A stretch of DNA of 64,000 nt, from NCBI RefSeq assembly GCF_003369915.1, contig NC_046677.1, positions 18,742,913-18,806,912 on the forward strand, in the 5' to 3' direction. The stretch's first letter is position 1; the number at the start of each line of letters is the position of its first letter. The translations under genes were made by a program, and so were the position numbers. The DNA is from Drosophila miranda (taxonomy: Eukaryota > Arthropoda > Insecta > Diptera > Drosophilidae). Positions 33,747-47,900 of this stretch are shown here, piece by piece. The notes below the pieces were generated by a model. It was not told the origin of the DNA. It saw nothing but the letters and a program-made list of their open reading frames with translations, and searched no databases.

Positions 33747-34600
33747 ACCAATCCTGGACTACCCGGCTACAACCTCGTAGGGTAGACTCAGAGCTATTGG
33801 AAACTGCTTTACACTTTCCTATCCTTACAAGAATTTATTATCAGTTCCGAAAATATGGTAAAACAGACCGCGCATCTCTCAATTTTTGCTTTATTAAGAG
33901 AAATTCGTGTTAGTTACACTACTTACGTATAACTCAAGAACGGCTAAACCTAAACAAAATTTAGAATTGTTTATTTTTATTTTAAAAATTGCACGTCTAA
34001 TTGTTTGCATTCGACGTATACTTGACTGTTGCCGCAACGGAATTCATAGATTAGATCCACGAAGCTGGCCTTTATATTTTGTGTTTACCTTGTTCAGGTA
34101 CAAATTCATAAAACAATTCAGAACAACTATGAACGTTATATTAAATGTTCCGACAATAAATTACCCTGCAGTAGTTGTTTTTGTTTTTGATTGACGTTTT
34201 TTTGATTCACATGTATGTACATATATACATTAGAAAAACTCGTAGCCTAGTGTACAAAAATTGTAAACAAATGTTCAGCTTTTTATTTGTATTCAAATAA
34301 GCCTATGAACATATGTTAATGTGTAATTCCAATCATAATTGTATACAGCTGTAAATGTAAATATGGTTGAGTATTTGTAGAAATTATGGGTAGTGCAACA
34401 AATTGTTATCAGTTGGATTTTATAAATTGATTTTAATTTTATATTCCCACTCAAGCTAATGGGTCCAATCTAAAAAGCTTATCACTAAGTGGTGGATTGA
34501 ACAGCTTCGGTGTCCGAAGCTCAATGCTCATTCCGCATTTCATTTTATTCTAGTTAATACGACCGATTAGACGCTACAGCAAAGCCTTCCGTTTGTCGAA
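33747..34600. other. intergenic region upstream of the first mannosidase
   Basis: AT-rich, with TATGTACATA-type simple sequence. It should hold the promoter of the mannosidase gene. No other feature is recognised. Confidence 0.35.
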
Positions 34601-37600
34601 ATGAACTATTTCAACGGCATACTAGTTTTGTTCGTTTTGGTTACTCTTAACATTGTGGTCGCCGAGCATGTCTGTGGATTTGAGGTAAAAATGTTGATAC
34701 ATACATGTATATAGATTTGAGCTGCATTATTTCACTTTAAAATAACATTCTAATGTTGTAATTATCAATTTTAGTCCTGCCATAAGACCAAATCAAATAT
34801 AATTAATGTGCATTTAGTTCCCCACTCACACGATGATGTCGGGTGGCTAAAAACAGTTGATCAATATTACTATGGAAGCAAGAATAATATTCAGCATGCA
34901 GGCGTCCAATATATATTAGACACAGTAGTGGAAGAGCTATTAAAGGACTCAAGGCGTCGTTTCATACAAGTAGAAACATCATTTTTTTTTAAATGGTACT
35001 CTGAACAAACGGTGACTATGAAGATAGCTGTGAAGCAATTAGTCGCTGAAGGACGCCTGGAATTTGCTGGAGGAGCGTGGAGCATGAATGATGAAGCTAC
35101 AGTTCACTACCAAAGTGTCATAGACCAATTTAATTTAGGCTTAAAGTAAGTAAAGACAGTAATTTGTTTTAGTTTTTTTCGTGCATCACGTAAACTAAAC
35201 CAATGAATGAAACCAATGGTTCAATGAACCAAACCGTCTCTTTCTAATAATTTAAATATATAATTTTCAAAATATAAATATTTTCAGATTTTTGAAAGAT
35301 ACTTTCGGGACTTGCGCTCGTCCTCGAATTGGTTGGCAGATAGATCCCTTCGGGCATTCCCGAGAAATGGCTTCTATATTTGCACAAATGGGTTACAACG
35401 GTGAGTTTTTTGCTCGCATGGATTACGTTGAAAAGGACGCACGTCTGAAATCCCTGGCAATGGAAATGATTTGGAGATCTAGCGAATATTTTAAAGACTC
35501 CGAAATTTTCACTGGTTTGCTTTATCAGCACTATGGATCTCCTCCCGGGTTCTGCTTTGACATCCATTGTCAGGATGATCCCATAATTGACGAAAAGAGC
35601 TACGACAATAACGTGGACAAACGAGTCGATGATTTTATTGCCTACGTAACGTCAATGTCAAAGTCGTTCAGAGCTAATCATATAATGGTTCCAATGGGTG
35701 ATGATTTCCAATATGAAGACGCCGAGGTAAACTTTAAAAATATGGACAAACTAATTAAGTAAGTACTTACAGGTAAAACTAAAATATAAATTTTTCTTTT
35801 ATTTAAAAATTTGTTTAATTACATTACATTTACATTAGGTATGTTAATAACCGTCAATTGGAGGGTTCAAAAATCAATCTATTTTACTCAACTCCATCTT
35901 GCTACCTTTACGAATTGCATCAGTTACTGCAAAGTTGGCCAAACAAAACCGAGGATTTCTTTCCATATTCTAGCGACAATCATTCCTATTGGACTGGATA
36001 TTTTACTTCTCGTCCAACCCAAAAACGTTTCGAGCGGGATGGAAATCATTTCCTTCAGACGGTTAAACAACTTAGCACACTAGCTAATCTGACCAGCGTT
36101 AAGCATACAAAATCCCTAAGCATCTTGCGGCAGGCAATGGGTGTTATGCAGCATCATGATGCTATAACGGGCACTGAAAAACAGGCAGTTGCCCAAGACT
36201 ACGATCAAATGTTATACAACGCAATTATTGGAGCCGAAAATAATGCTCGCGATGCTCTGCGTGTGTTAACCAATCATACTAGTGCGGAGTTCCAAAGTTG
36301 CTTAGAATTAAACATAAGTGTTTGCGCGCTTACACAGACAAGTGCTAACAACATAGTGGTAACATTAGTTAACCCGCTGGCTCACACTTCTTCCCAATAT
36401 GTGCGTGTGCCCGTAACGGAAGAAAACTATCAAGTCACCGATGAAAACGGTATAAGTGATGATTTTTTGATATTGATTGATATTATATAAACAAACTGTT
36501 TTTATTTAGGTCGTGAAATATCATCGGAGATTGTACCTGTGCCATTGGAAATTTTATGTCTTCAACATCGTTCGAATGACACTCAGCATGAATTAGTCTT
36601 TAAGGCCAGTGTGAAAAAAGTTTCCAACTTCTATATTCGCGTACTTCCCTTACCAAGAAAGAAACATGACTTAATTAACGATCAAACAATACCCATAGCT
36701 GAGAACGACGCAGATGAATTCACGTTAGAGAACTCAGTAAGTAAGATACAAAAGAGTAATTACCACTAATTCAATTCAATGAAATAATTTTCAGCTTATA
36801 AGGCTTGTGTTCACCAAAAGTACAGGCCACCTTAAAGCTGTAGAAATGAATGGTGTATCCGAAAATATTCATCAAAGCTTTGCCATTTATAAAGGCTTCC
36901 GGGGCAATAACGGCAGTTCAAAAAATCGATCCTCAGGTGCATATGTTTTTCGTCCAGACGGAGAAATTCAAGTTCTAAGCGATAAAATAGAATATTCAAT
37001 TTACAATGGTAAGAATGTTAGGGAAGTTCATCAACATGTGAACGAGTGGATTTCCCAAGTAGTACGCATTTATGATGGAGTAAACCGTGTGGAGTTTGAA
37101 TGGCTAATTGGGCCAATTCCAACAGACGATGGTGTTGGAAAAGAAATTGTTACTCGCTTTACAAGCAACGTATACTCGAATGGCACTTTTTACACTGATT
37201 CCAATGGTCGAGAAATGCTTAAACGTAAAAGGAACCAACGAGAATTCTTCGATCCAGATATGACAGAAGAAATAAGTGGAAATTACTATCCAGTTACCGC
37301 ACAAATGTACATTCAAGATGATCATAAGCGTATAACTCTACTTAATGATCGTTCACAGGGCGGAACTAGCTTGGAAGACGGTGAATTGGAGTTGATGCTA
37401 CATCGTCGTTTATTAAATGACGATGCATTTGGGGTCGGCGAAGCTCTTAATGAAGAACAGTTTGGTAAAGGTTTGATAGCACGAGGAAAAGTTTTTCTTA
37501 TTCTGAATGCTGTCCCAGAGAATCCGAATTGTTTTGAGCGTTTAACCCACCATGAATTACATTTGCCATTTTGTAAGTTTTTCAGTAAAACAAATACCGT

Positions 37601-37991
37601 TCCTTCGATAGTTCAGCACATGATGCCAGATTTTAACGATTTTCCGGAATCAATGGAGCTTCTTTCCCTTGAGCCTTATTCAACCAACAAAATTCTTTTA
37701 CGATTGGAGAACTTTAATTCCTGTGGAGGCATAAAAAGCTACAACATTCATCCACTTTTCGAATCTTTGCGCGGACGACAGATTTGGGAAGTAACTTTAG
37801 ATGGAAATATGCCTCTAAGACAAATGAAGAGATTCAAGTTTCATCATGATGGTACCGGCATTATTCCTTCTTCAGTCAGTTACTTCTTTACTCCACATAA
37901 GCCACTGGAGGCTAATTATACGATGGATGCTTCTAAGTTCAGTGTTACGCTGCTACCAATGCAAATTCGTACCTTTATAGTCCATCATTAA
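34601..37991 (+). CDS. LManI: lysosomal alpha-mannosidase (GH38), first copy
   Basis: Six coding exons are inferred: 34601-34684, 34775-35145, 35288-35758, 35839-36449, 36510-36736 and 36795-37991, giving 986 residues, the family's usual size. Exon 1 is a signal peptide ([20 protein letters not shown]). GH38 catalytic and zinc sites are all present: HSHDDVGW (His and Asp zinc ligands), WQIDPFGHS (nucleophile Asp), MGDDFQYE (acid/base Asp) and [10 protein letters not shown] (zinc His). The enzyme trims alpha-linked mannose from N-glycans in the lysosome. The acid/base segment here is inside one exon, unlike the next gene. AATAAA signals lie at the stop codon and at 38060. The symbol is by order and similarity as remembered; LManI and LManII could be swapped. 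Confidence 0.85.
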
Positions 37992-38430
37992 TAAATTATT
38001 TACCACATAATTATATTTCTAAAACTGGATTTGGTGTTACGGTACTGTTGCTAAATTAAAATAAAACTAACTAATTGCATACAATATCTTGTTTTAGGAA
38101 TTATCTTTACCCACGTTTTCTACATCTGGATAAGTTGTCTGTAGCTTTGTCTTTCTCTCTCTCTTTATCTCTATCAAACACCACAAGAACAACAAAAGTC
38201 ACTTTATGCGGACAATTTTGGGGCTCTGCTCAATTGCATGTTTTTTGGTGCTGTGAACTAACCCAAATAACCCCTTTAATTGTCCTTGTGAGCACGAGAA
38301 ACCAAGCGAAGAGAAGAACACTGTTCGGTTCTCTGAGAGGCCAACTGTGTTTCGATCTCTTAAATTTTTTCAGTGAGCAGATCGTAGTGAAACGAATGAG
38401 AACGTTTTACGTCGCAGCTACGAACGCTAG
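37992..38430. other. intergenic, between mannosidase genes
   Basis: Holds the 3'UTR of the first mannosidase and a CTCTCT-rich stretch. Gene-like words such as CTCTGAGAGGCCAACTGTG resemble the interior of the hAT-like element at 24268, but I could not align them convincingly. Confidence 0.3.
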
Positions 38431-38715
38431 TCTACATTTATATCCGATACTCAGTCAGTATGGCCCCCCTACGATCGAGTGCGTGAGATAGAGAGAGAAT
38501 TAGTAAGCGCGTTTCTATGCTATCGAAGCCACTGCAGTTTCATTTGCTCCTTCTGGCTATTTTCAAAATTGTGGATGCCACAGACTTTCGTCCCATGTGG
38601 GTGCGGAAGAAAGCGTGGCAACATTTTTAAACAAACTTGATTCAGTGTGATATTACAGGAGTCTGGATACAAAATATCATTGCTGTAGCTCTTATTGTCT
38701 CTGAGAGTAGAGCAA
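38431..38715 (+). mobile_element. DINE-1-like fragment, copy 4
   Basis: Starts at CATTTATATCCGATACTCAGTCAGTATGG and keeps diverged family blocks (GATGCCACAGACTTTCGTCCC, GATATTACAGGAGTCTGGAT). More decayed than the full copies, with large internal deletions. Confidence 0.55.
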
Positions 38716-39544
38716 ATCCTCTACCTTTTTTTCTGATCTTTAGGATCACATGCTTAACTCCTCGTTGGGAAATGGATTACCAGCATGCTGAACACTCTAG
38801 TCCTCTTTGGAGAAACCAAAGTGCTCGGTCCCTTGGACTGCATTGGTAAGACCACCTTTGCTATCGGTATAGACAGGATCAGCTATATATCGGCACCTTG
38901 GGGCCGGGATGCAAACTGGTGTACCATTTGGTGTGCCGCGGAAAAAATGGAAGGTTTTGTGAAGATAATACACCTAAAACTAGCTGAGATCTGTCAGATC
39001 ACCTACCTACGTCCGAGCCTGCATCGACTAAGGAGCCCATGCATCTCAAATTGCAAAGAGTCATCAGGCACGCTTCTTTCTGACATTTGGGCTAATATCC
39101 AAAACCGAACTGAAAGTTTGGTTAATTTTGGGTTTTTATGCCTATACGGTAGGCACCTTTAGGTTTCACTTTGGCCAGCTCCTCCACCAGCAAGTCAGAA
39201 AGACGCTGAAACCGACGATGATCCTGCATTACCTCGGACAAGAGCAAGCAATCAATCAATGCAGTGTTCATTGCCCAGCCGGCACCTTCGTGGAGGGTTC
39301 AGTTAGAAGATTTTCGCCAGTGTGTAAGTGTACGTAACATTAGTACCTTGTGCCAGGGTTAGTACCAAGGTTGGTTGTATAGCTTGGCCATGAAACCAAC
39401 TCACTTCTACATGTCAGGGTGTCATGCGATCTCTGGACATTGGCATGATTTCCAGTCAAATGTACTCGACTCGGCGAGTACTCGAGGGATGTCACGGGGA
39501 AACTGTTTATCTCCGCACACGTGCAAGATTTCCAAGTTTAAGGT
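38716..39544. other. GC-richer unassigned segment between DINE-1 copies
   Basis: About 50% GC, bounded on both sides by DINE-1 sequence. A 125-codon frame on the + strand (38785-39162) and protein-like stretches on the minus strand (SDLLVEELAKVKPKGAYRIG) compete, with stops in every long reading. This looks like a decayed gene or element of unknown origin. Confidence 0.35.
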
Positions 39545-40704
39545 AAACGATGGGGAACGTTGTGAGTTGCTGCGGACACCGCAACTCTACATTTATACCC
39601 GATACTTAGTAAGTATTGCTCTCCTTCGGCAGACGCCGCTAATATTGAACGACACTACAAAGAGTGCGTGCGAGAGAGACAGAAAATCAGTCTGAGCGTG
39701 ACGTCGGGCGCTGCGTAGCCACTGCAAATTGATTTCTTGCTTTTGGCTATAAAAATGATCTGATCTGATCCAGATTTAGCAATCTGATAGATATGGTCAT
39801 TATCTATGATTCTGCGTTTTTAGTTTTCTCGAATCTGCAATATTGTGGATGCAACAGATTTTCGTCCTTTGTGGCGGAAGGGCGGAAGGGAGTGGGGCGA
39901 AATTTTGAGATATACGTTTTATAGTGACATCTTAAAGGAGTGTGTGTACTAAATTTGGTTACTCTAGCCTTAATAGTCTCTGAGATTTGTGGATGCCTCA
40001 GATTTTCGTCCTTTGCGGGGGCGGAAGGGGGTGTGGCGAAATTTTGACACAAAATGGTCAAGGTCCGATATCACAGGAGTGTGGATACCAAATTTGGTTG
40101 CTCTGGCTCTTATAGGTTCTGAGATCCTTGAACTCATATTTTGCAATTGGCAAAACCGACCATGAAACCTGTGTGTTAGAGAGAGACAGAGCGAGAAAGA
40201 ATGAAATTGTTTTCTTGATTCTGGCTATAATAATTATACGATCTAATTGAGATTTTACACTTTAGAACATATAGTCATCCTCTACGATTCTGCGTTTTAT
40301 CGTATATTTAAAAATGTGGATGCCACAGATTTTCGTCCTTTGTGGGGGCGGAAGTGGGCGGGGCGAAGTTTTGAAATATTTTTGTAGCAGTGACATATCA
40401 CAGAAGTCCGGATCCAAAACATCGTTGCTCTAGCTCTTATAGTCTTTGAGCACTAGGCGCTGAAGGGGACGGACAGACGGACGGACGGACGGACGGACGG
40501 ACGGACGGACAGACGGACAGACGGACGGACGGACAGACGGACAGACGGACAGACAGACATGGCTCAATCGACTCGGCTATTGATGCTGATCAAGAATATA
40601 TATACTTTATGGGGTCGGAAACGATTCCTTCTGGACGTTACACACATCCACTTTTACCACAAATCTAATATACACCAAAACTCATTTTGAGTATCGGGTA
40701 TAAA
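39545..40704 (+). mobile_element. DINE-1/INE-1-like element, copy 5 (full length)
   Basis: Starts GATGGGGAACGTTGTGAG and ends GAGTATCGGGTATAA, with the hairpin, the repeated CGTCCTTTG blocks and the longest GACGGACGG/GACGGACAGACGG microsatellite of any copy here (40470-40557). Confidence 0.75.
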
Positions 40705-41994
40705 AATATGCGGGATATAAAAGAAAAGACCCCAGGAGAGCCTAGACTTAGACCCTAGAAAAGAAACACAGGAGAGACATAATCGCTGTAGGGCCCCAAA
40801 CCGTCCCACCAAAAACATGGCTCAGGTCAGGATTGATCGTCCTTGGCTGCACAGGCTGCTAAGATGGGCGTTGCCGATACGACCCGGGATATTTAAATAT
40901 TGAAATATTCAACGGACTGTCAGGAATGGAAACATCTAGAATATTGGTTTTTAGATGGAATCTAAATAGGCGAAGTGCACGAAATTACGGTTGAACATAA
41001 ATAGCGCTTGTGCCTCTCTATGTTGCGTTTTCGCCCAAAACATTCTGTTTCATTTTCACCTGTTCTGTTAAACGCCAAATTTAGTTCTGTTAAGCCCAGA
41101 ATTAAGAGTATTATGTGCACAAAAGCCTCTGTTATGTGTAACAGAGATTTAATTCCGAAGTATCGATAACAAAATAGGTCTGCGAAAGCCGTTAGCTCGA
41201 AAACATAAAGTGTTGTTGACCTAATTGGTCAGGTCAACAGCACTATGCAACACCATATTTACGATTCGAGTCAGACCGACAATTTCTGATAGATTTGGAG
41301 CTTTACAAATTTGGAACATTTCATTGATTCGGGCAAATTGAAATCTTACTGAAAGAAGCGGGAATATAGCTATGATTTTATGATTACTGTGGATTCATGC
41401 AGGGCTCTACATACACATAAATACATATAAAAAACACATTTTTTGAAATTGCTTTAAAGTTGTTACAACAGTTGTTCAAAATATAGTAATTATTTTTGTT
41501 TGTTTTACTTTCTTGTTTGTTCTTTGAATTATTTTTTTTGATTTTAGTTTTCTCTTTATATTAACTTGCTTCTGTAGAGTCTTTTTGTTTATATTTCGAC
41601 TGTTCCGACGCTCGACTACCAGTAGCTGGCTAGTAGCTAGTGACAACTTGTAGGTTGTGGCTACATCAGTGCATTCGCTGACCGCCGTAGTGCTACAAAC
41701 CATGTATTGAGTTTAATGTACACATACATACGGATGAATGTACATGTACATACATATCAACGCCAAAGAGAGCAATCAAGTACATTTTTAGTTCTCGAGC
41801 TGAGTTGTGTTCTCCGCTTGATCATTCCGATGTGGTTGGTTATTGGTGTTGGAAACATTCAGTAAGTTCGCTTAGTCGATTCCTTATCAAAGTACATTAA
41901 TTTAGCGCTTATGTTTGTGTGTAAAATTATTCGTAAGTCTGTATGTACATTTGTGTTCCTTTTGTCCATATAGCATAGTAAGGAGAAAGCTACC
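40705..41994. other. intergenic region upstream of the second mannosidase
   Basis: No gene seen. A small perfect hairpin, TGTTGACCT/AGGTCAACA (41214-41239, 8-base loop), and a CGATA motif at 41163 are the only structured features. The last 200 bases probably hold the promoter of the second mannosidase. Confidence 0.35.
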
Positions 41995-44900
41995 ATGTCT
42001 CGCGAAACTATATCTTGGTCTGCAGCTTTATGCATATTTTCTTACTTTCTACATGGCGTCGATATGCGAAATATCAATGCAGCCTACGACAAATTGGGAG
42101 AGTCACCGGCATCCCAGTGCGGCTATCTGGTGAGTAAATGCGCATTTAAAATACAACAACAAAGAAATTTAACCTCTTGGAGTCGATAATAAAAGTACCC
42201 CACCGTTGTCTTTATTATTTACTAGAGTATTATATTATTTTCAAGAAAATTACACAAGTCTCTTTGACTGATCGTTTGTATGTTTACTTCAGGGATCGGC
42301 TTGCATATATATAGATACATTTGTATGTGCGTGTTCACATGTTTTTTTATTGCTTTTGTGTGAGTAGACAGCAGGCAAAACAAAACATTGTTTTGGGCCA
42401 ACCACTGCTATACGTGAGCGCAGCATCGGAACAATTTCCTATGCACCGGCCTCTGGTTTACTTATACATATGTATATTTACATATTACACATATACACAC
42501 ACATATTTGCGATAGTAGTTGCTTCAGTTTAAAAATACATGTGTACATGCAATATGAATCCTGCTATTGATATTACAGCAAGTATAGTTATTTCAACCTG
42601 AGGTTGAAGCGCATATATGTAGATATGTATATGTAGCCATACATGTACATATATACATATTTGTAGGATCAACATCAGCAGACAACTCTATACATATATT
42701 TATGTCTGTCCGTCGTCATAAATAGATGTCTGTTTGGGTTGCCGTGTGCTGCAGCCGAACCGCCTGTTTGAATGATAAGCATTTATTGGTGACTGAACTT
42801 CAATAAGTATATACATATGTATATGTATTCATATTAATATATTCATAAACTTCGGCGTGTTTCCTTACTGGTAAGGTAAATGCAATGAACATATTTTTGA
42901 ATATCGTGCACGTGTGACGTATACAATATCATTTCAGACTATTTACATTCATGTATTCCCATGCTGCACAGAATATCAAATTCATTTAGATTTGAGCTTT
43001 TTCTCTCTTTTTGCGCCTTCTTCCCGGCAAAAGCTTGGCTTTTGTTTCAGTGTTCATTAGCTTGACTTGCGGAATAAAATATGATATAGCATAGTACAAC
43101 TGACAACTGAATTGCTGTAGAGTGTACGCAAAGCGTGCAGCAACAGTTTAAAAAGCTCGACGTGCAGTCGCTGCGGCGCTTATAAAAATATGTTCGACAA
43201 ATGAAGCAAACATGGGGTAAAATTTGCTATACATATCATGTTTTTTTCAGTCCAAGTGACGAACATAGAGAGATTTGGTTATTCAAGTTACAAAAATTAA
43301 TATACAATATGTACAACTTTATCTTTAGAAATATTTCCTTAGAAGATTCGCATTTTCGGATTTATGGATGACTTTTTATCCTTAGCCGAGCTCTTGGGCA
43401 TGAAAATCGTATTTGATGGTACTGATGCGGATAAAAACAGCTAATATCTTTACAAAAAGACATACATACTGCTCTTATTTTAAATATTAATTAATGCTTT
43501 AATTACTTTTTAAACATTTTTAATTGTAACCATACCGAATATCCAAAAATTTCAGAGCTGTCATCCTACAAAACCGAATATGTTAAATGTGCATCTGATA
43601 GCACACACCCATGATGACGTCGGATGGTTAAAAACGGTTGACCAATATTACTACGGCAGTGAGACTAAAATTCAAAAGGCTGGTGTGCAATATATTATTG
43701 ATTCAGTTGTGGACGCTTTGATCAAAGATCCAGAGAAACGATTTATCTACGTTGAATCGGCTTTTTTCTTTAAATGGTGGAAGGAGCAAACTTCATCAGT
43801 TCAAGAATCCGTAAAAAAGTTGGTAAGCGAAGGAAGGCTGGAGTTTATTGGTGGAGCATGGAGTATGAATGATGAAGCCACAACGCATTATCAAAGCATA
43901 ATAGATCAATTTTCCTGGGGACTAAGGTATGTATGAGAATACAATTTTATACAACAAAATCGATTAACAGAGATATTTCAGACGTTTAAATGATACCTTT
44001 GGAGAATGTGGTCGCCCTCGAATAGGGTGGCAAATTGATCCATTTGGTCACTCAAGAGAGATGGCTTCAATATTCGCGCAAATGGGATTCGATGGAATGT
44101 TTTTCGGGCGATTAGATTACCAGGATAAGGACGAACGCCTAATGACAAAGAACGCTGAAATGATATGGCACGGATCCGCAAATTTGGGTATTTGGAATTT
44201 TTTTTATTATTTTATAATGTTTTATTACTATTAATTTGTTTCTTAAACTGGTTTTTTTTTGTTTTTAACAAAATGGTAACGTATACACTCTCAAAATAGG
44301 AAAGTCTTCTGATCTGTTCACTGGTGCCCTTTACAATAATTACCAAGCACCGGATGGATTTTGTTTTGATATTCTGTGCAGTGATGATCCCATAATAGAT
44401 GGAAAACATAGCCCCGATAACAATGTTAAAGAACGGGTGAGATTCCAAATATTCGATGTTTTTGGTGTTACCACTTACAAGAGGCAACGTATTCAACATT
44501 TTGAAATTTTTTTTCGGTTTCCTATTGCTTTACTGATTGCACTAGGTCGATACGTTTTTGGATTATGCCAAAACACAAAGCAAATACTACCGAACCGACA
44601 ATGTTATTATAACAATGGGTGGTGACTTTACATATCAGGCTGCGCAAGTTTATTACAAAAATCTCGACAAATTAATACGGTAATTGAAATTTAGTTTTTA
44701 TGTGCACCGTCTATTGTTAACGAAAGCCTCTCAGATAAGAATATTCTGTCCAAAATGTTTTGTCAGAACGTGAAAAAATTAATTTCAATCATTGCCACCC
44801 TTATATGTAAATGTATATATGTATAAACAGGTAGATGCTTTCTTTAATTTTGTTACTAAAATGGCTGAAAGTTATCGGACACCTAACTTACTTATTACTA

Positions 44901-47900
44901 TGGGTGAGGATTTTCACTACCAAAACGCCGGAATGTGGTATACAAACATGGACAAATTAATTAAGTAAGTAACTAAACGGCAGGGGCTTTCCTTAACAAA
45001 GTATACCAATCACGGAATTAAGCGAGTTGGAAAACCTTTAGGCAGATAATCTTTTTTTTTTATTCACAGGTATGCGAATGCGCGGCAGGTGAATGGGTCA
45101 AATATAAACTTAATTTATTCGACCCCATCTTGTTATCTCAAGTCGCTGCACGAGTCCGGCATTACATGGCCCACGAAGAGTGATGACTTCTTTCCATACG
45201 CATCTGACCCTCATGCTTATTGGACGGGATACTTTACATCGCGACCAACGCTAAAGCGCTTTGAGCGGGATGGTAATCATTTCTTGCAAGTATGCAAGCA
45301 ACTAAGTGCAATTGCTCCAAAAAAATCAGTTGAATTTGAGCCTCATTTGACATTTATGCGCGAAACACTTGGCATCATGCAGCACCATGATGCAATAACC
45401 GGCACAGAAAAGCAAAAGGTCGCGTTAGATTATGCAAAACGCTTAAGTGTCGGGATCAGGGCATGCGCTGCGAACACAAGATATGTGCTAAATCAATTAT
45501 CCGTACAATCGGAGACAAGTTCGAGTACAAGTGAGACACGTTCTGATTATATTTTTGATTTTAAAATCTGTCCCTTGCTGAACATCACTTCTTGTCCCGT
45601 ATCCGAGTCAAATGAAAGATTTGCATTAACGCTTTACAATCCACTGGCTCATTTTACCGATGAATATGTGAGAGTACCCGTTACACACTACAATTATAAA
45701 GTTATTGATAATAAGGGTATGGTGATAAAAATCAAACAAGTTTTTTACAGAAGATCAAACGATATCTTTTAAATTATAGGTGTGCCTATGGAAATTCAGA
45801 TGTTGCCAATACCCTCCGCAGTAATGAAAATGAAAAACAGAAGCTCAAATGCACAGTATGAGCTGGTATTTTTCGCGACTAACCTTCCACCATTGGGATA
45901 TAGGACTTATTATATTGAAAAGTTAAATTCTTCTGAAGAATTCCTCAGGCCAAGTTTTTCACCAAAGAAAACATCAAGTTTAACAGTAATTGGAAACGAA
46001 GTAAGAAAATCTTAATCATAAGCTATCTACCGTTGTACCTTTTTAGTAATTTGTCTTTATGCAGTATATTAAATTAGGTTTTGACACTAATGGGTTTCTC
46101 TCAGAAGTAACTGCTGATGGCTTGACACGAATCGTTAGCCAAGAGTTCCTGTACTATGAAGGTGCTAAAGGAAACAATGCGGAGTTTCTAAATCGATCAT
46201 CTGGAGCTTACATCTTCCGGCCAAACAAAAATAAAATCCACTTCGTCGCTAACCAAGTAGATATAGAAGTATACAGAGGCGAAATTGTGCAAGAGGTCCA
46301 TCAGAAATTCAATGATTGGATAAGTCAAGTAGTGCGCGTATATCGCTCGAAAAGTTATGCTGAGTTCGAGTGGTTAATCGGCCCAATTCCAATTGCTGAT
46401 GATGTTGGCAAAGAAGTCATTACCCGCTTTAACTCTGGCATCGAGTCGGCGGGCATATTCTACACCGATTCAAACGGTGAGATTCTATGATAAAAATAAT
46501 AGTATTGAACACAAATACAATTAGCCTTACCAATCGCGTGTACGAATTTTTACCTAATCCTACTGAGCTATGAAAGAGAAAAAGATATATATATTTCCTT
46601 GGTAGGAATCCAACTTCAGTTCCTTTGACTGAGCTCTTTACGGGAGTAAGTTTACAAGTACTCGGTACGGACGATTAAACACATATAATTACACTAATTT
46701 ACACCGATTAGATCCTCATTACATTCGACTCTCATTTCCTACTTAAAACTACAATTCTACAGTTTTAAACTAGTTTTTTTTTTAAGCATAAAAAGTATCT
46801 ATAAAATTATAAATTATTTATACTACTAACCTCTATTATATTCCAAATAATGTGATTTCTATTTAATAACCCAAAGGTCGTGAAATGATAAAGAGACAGC
46901 GAAACCGCCGTGATACATGGAACTTAAAACTGAACGAAGAAGTATCAGGTAATTACTACCCTGTGACAACAAAAATTACTTTGGAGGACAAAACGGCGCG
47001 TATGGCAATTCTTACGGACAGAGCCCAAGGCGGAAGCTCACTACAAGATGGGGCCCTAGAACTGATGGTACACCGTCGTTTGCTACACGATGATGCATTT
47101 GGTGTGGGAGAAGCATTAAATGAAACTGAGCACGGCAAAGGTTTAATTGCACGAGGCAAGCATCTTTTCTTCTTTGGTCAGTCCGGTACTCGCGAAAGCA
47201 TTTCTTTAAAAGCTACTGAACGGATAGTGCAAATAGAAAGCTTGTTGCCTACATTGAAATTTTTTAGCAATATGAAGTCTTACAATGCAGAGGAATGGCG
47301 CACATCTTTTAGAAATATAGTGAGTATTAAATTTATTAAATTTTATTGACTTCACACACATTTTTTTTAGTTTAATGGAATCTCGGTGGTTTTGCCAAAA
47401 TCCGTACATTTACTTACGCTAGAACCATGGCACCTAAATCAACTCCTTGTACGATTTGAACATATAATGGAGAAAGGAGAAGATGTACATTATTCTAGAT
47501 CCGTACAGATAAATGTTAAGGACGTCCTAAGTACTTTTAAAATTAACGATATGCGTGAAACAACTCTTGATGGAAATGCCTGGTTAAATGAAACTCAACG
47601 ATTGCAATTTGTACCTGACTCCGAGGAAGAGGTATACAACTCATATGCAACATTCTCAAAATTAGCAAAGACTGTGCACTTATTAAGTGCGGCAAAACCG
47701 TTGCTGGGTGTAAAATATTCTGATGAAGCTTTACCATCTGGACAGTTTGGTGCTGAAAGTAACCGTCTTAAGCGGAATGTTCAAACAGAGCGTTTCGATT
47801 CACATAAAGATGACCAAGCCTCAGGACCTAAAGGTGTAGATATTTCCTTTATATCGGATAGTGATGATAAAAAATATATAATTGAGTTAAGCCCAATGGA

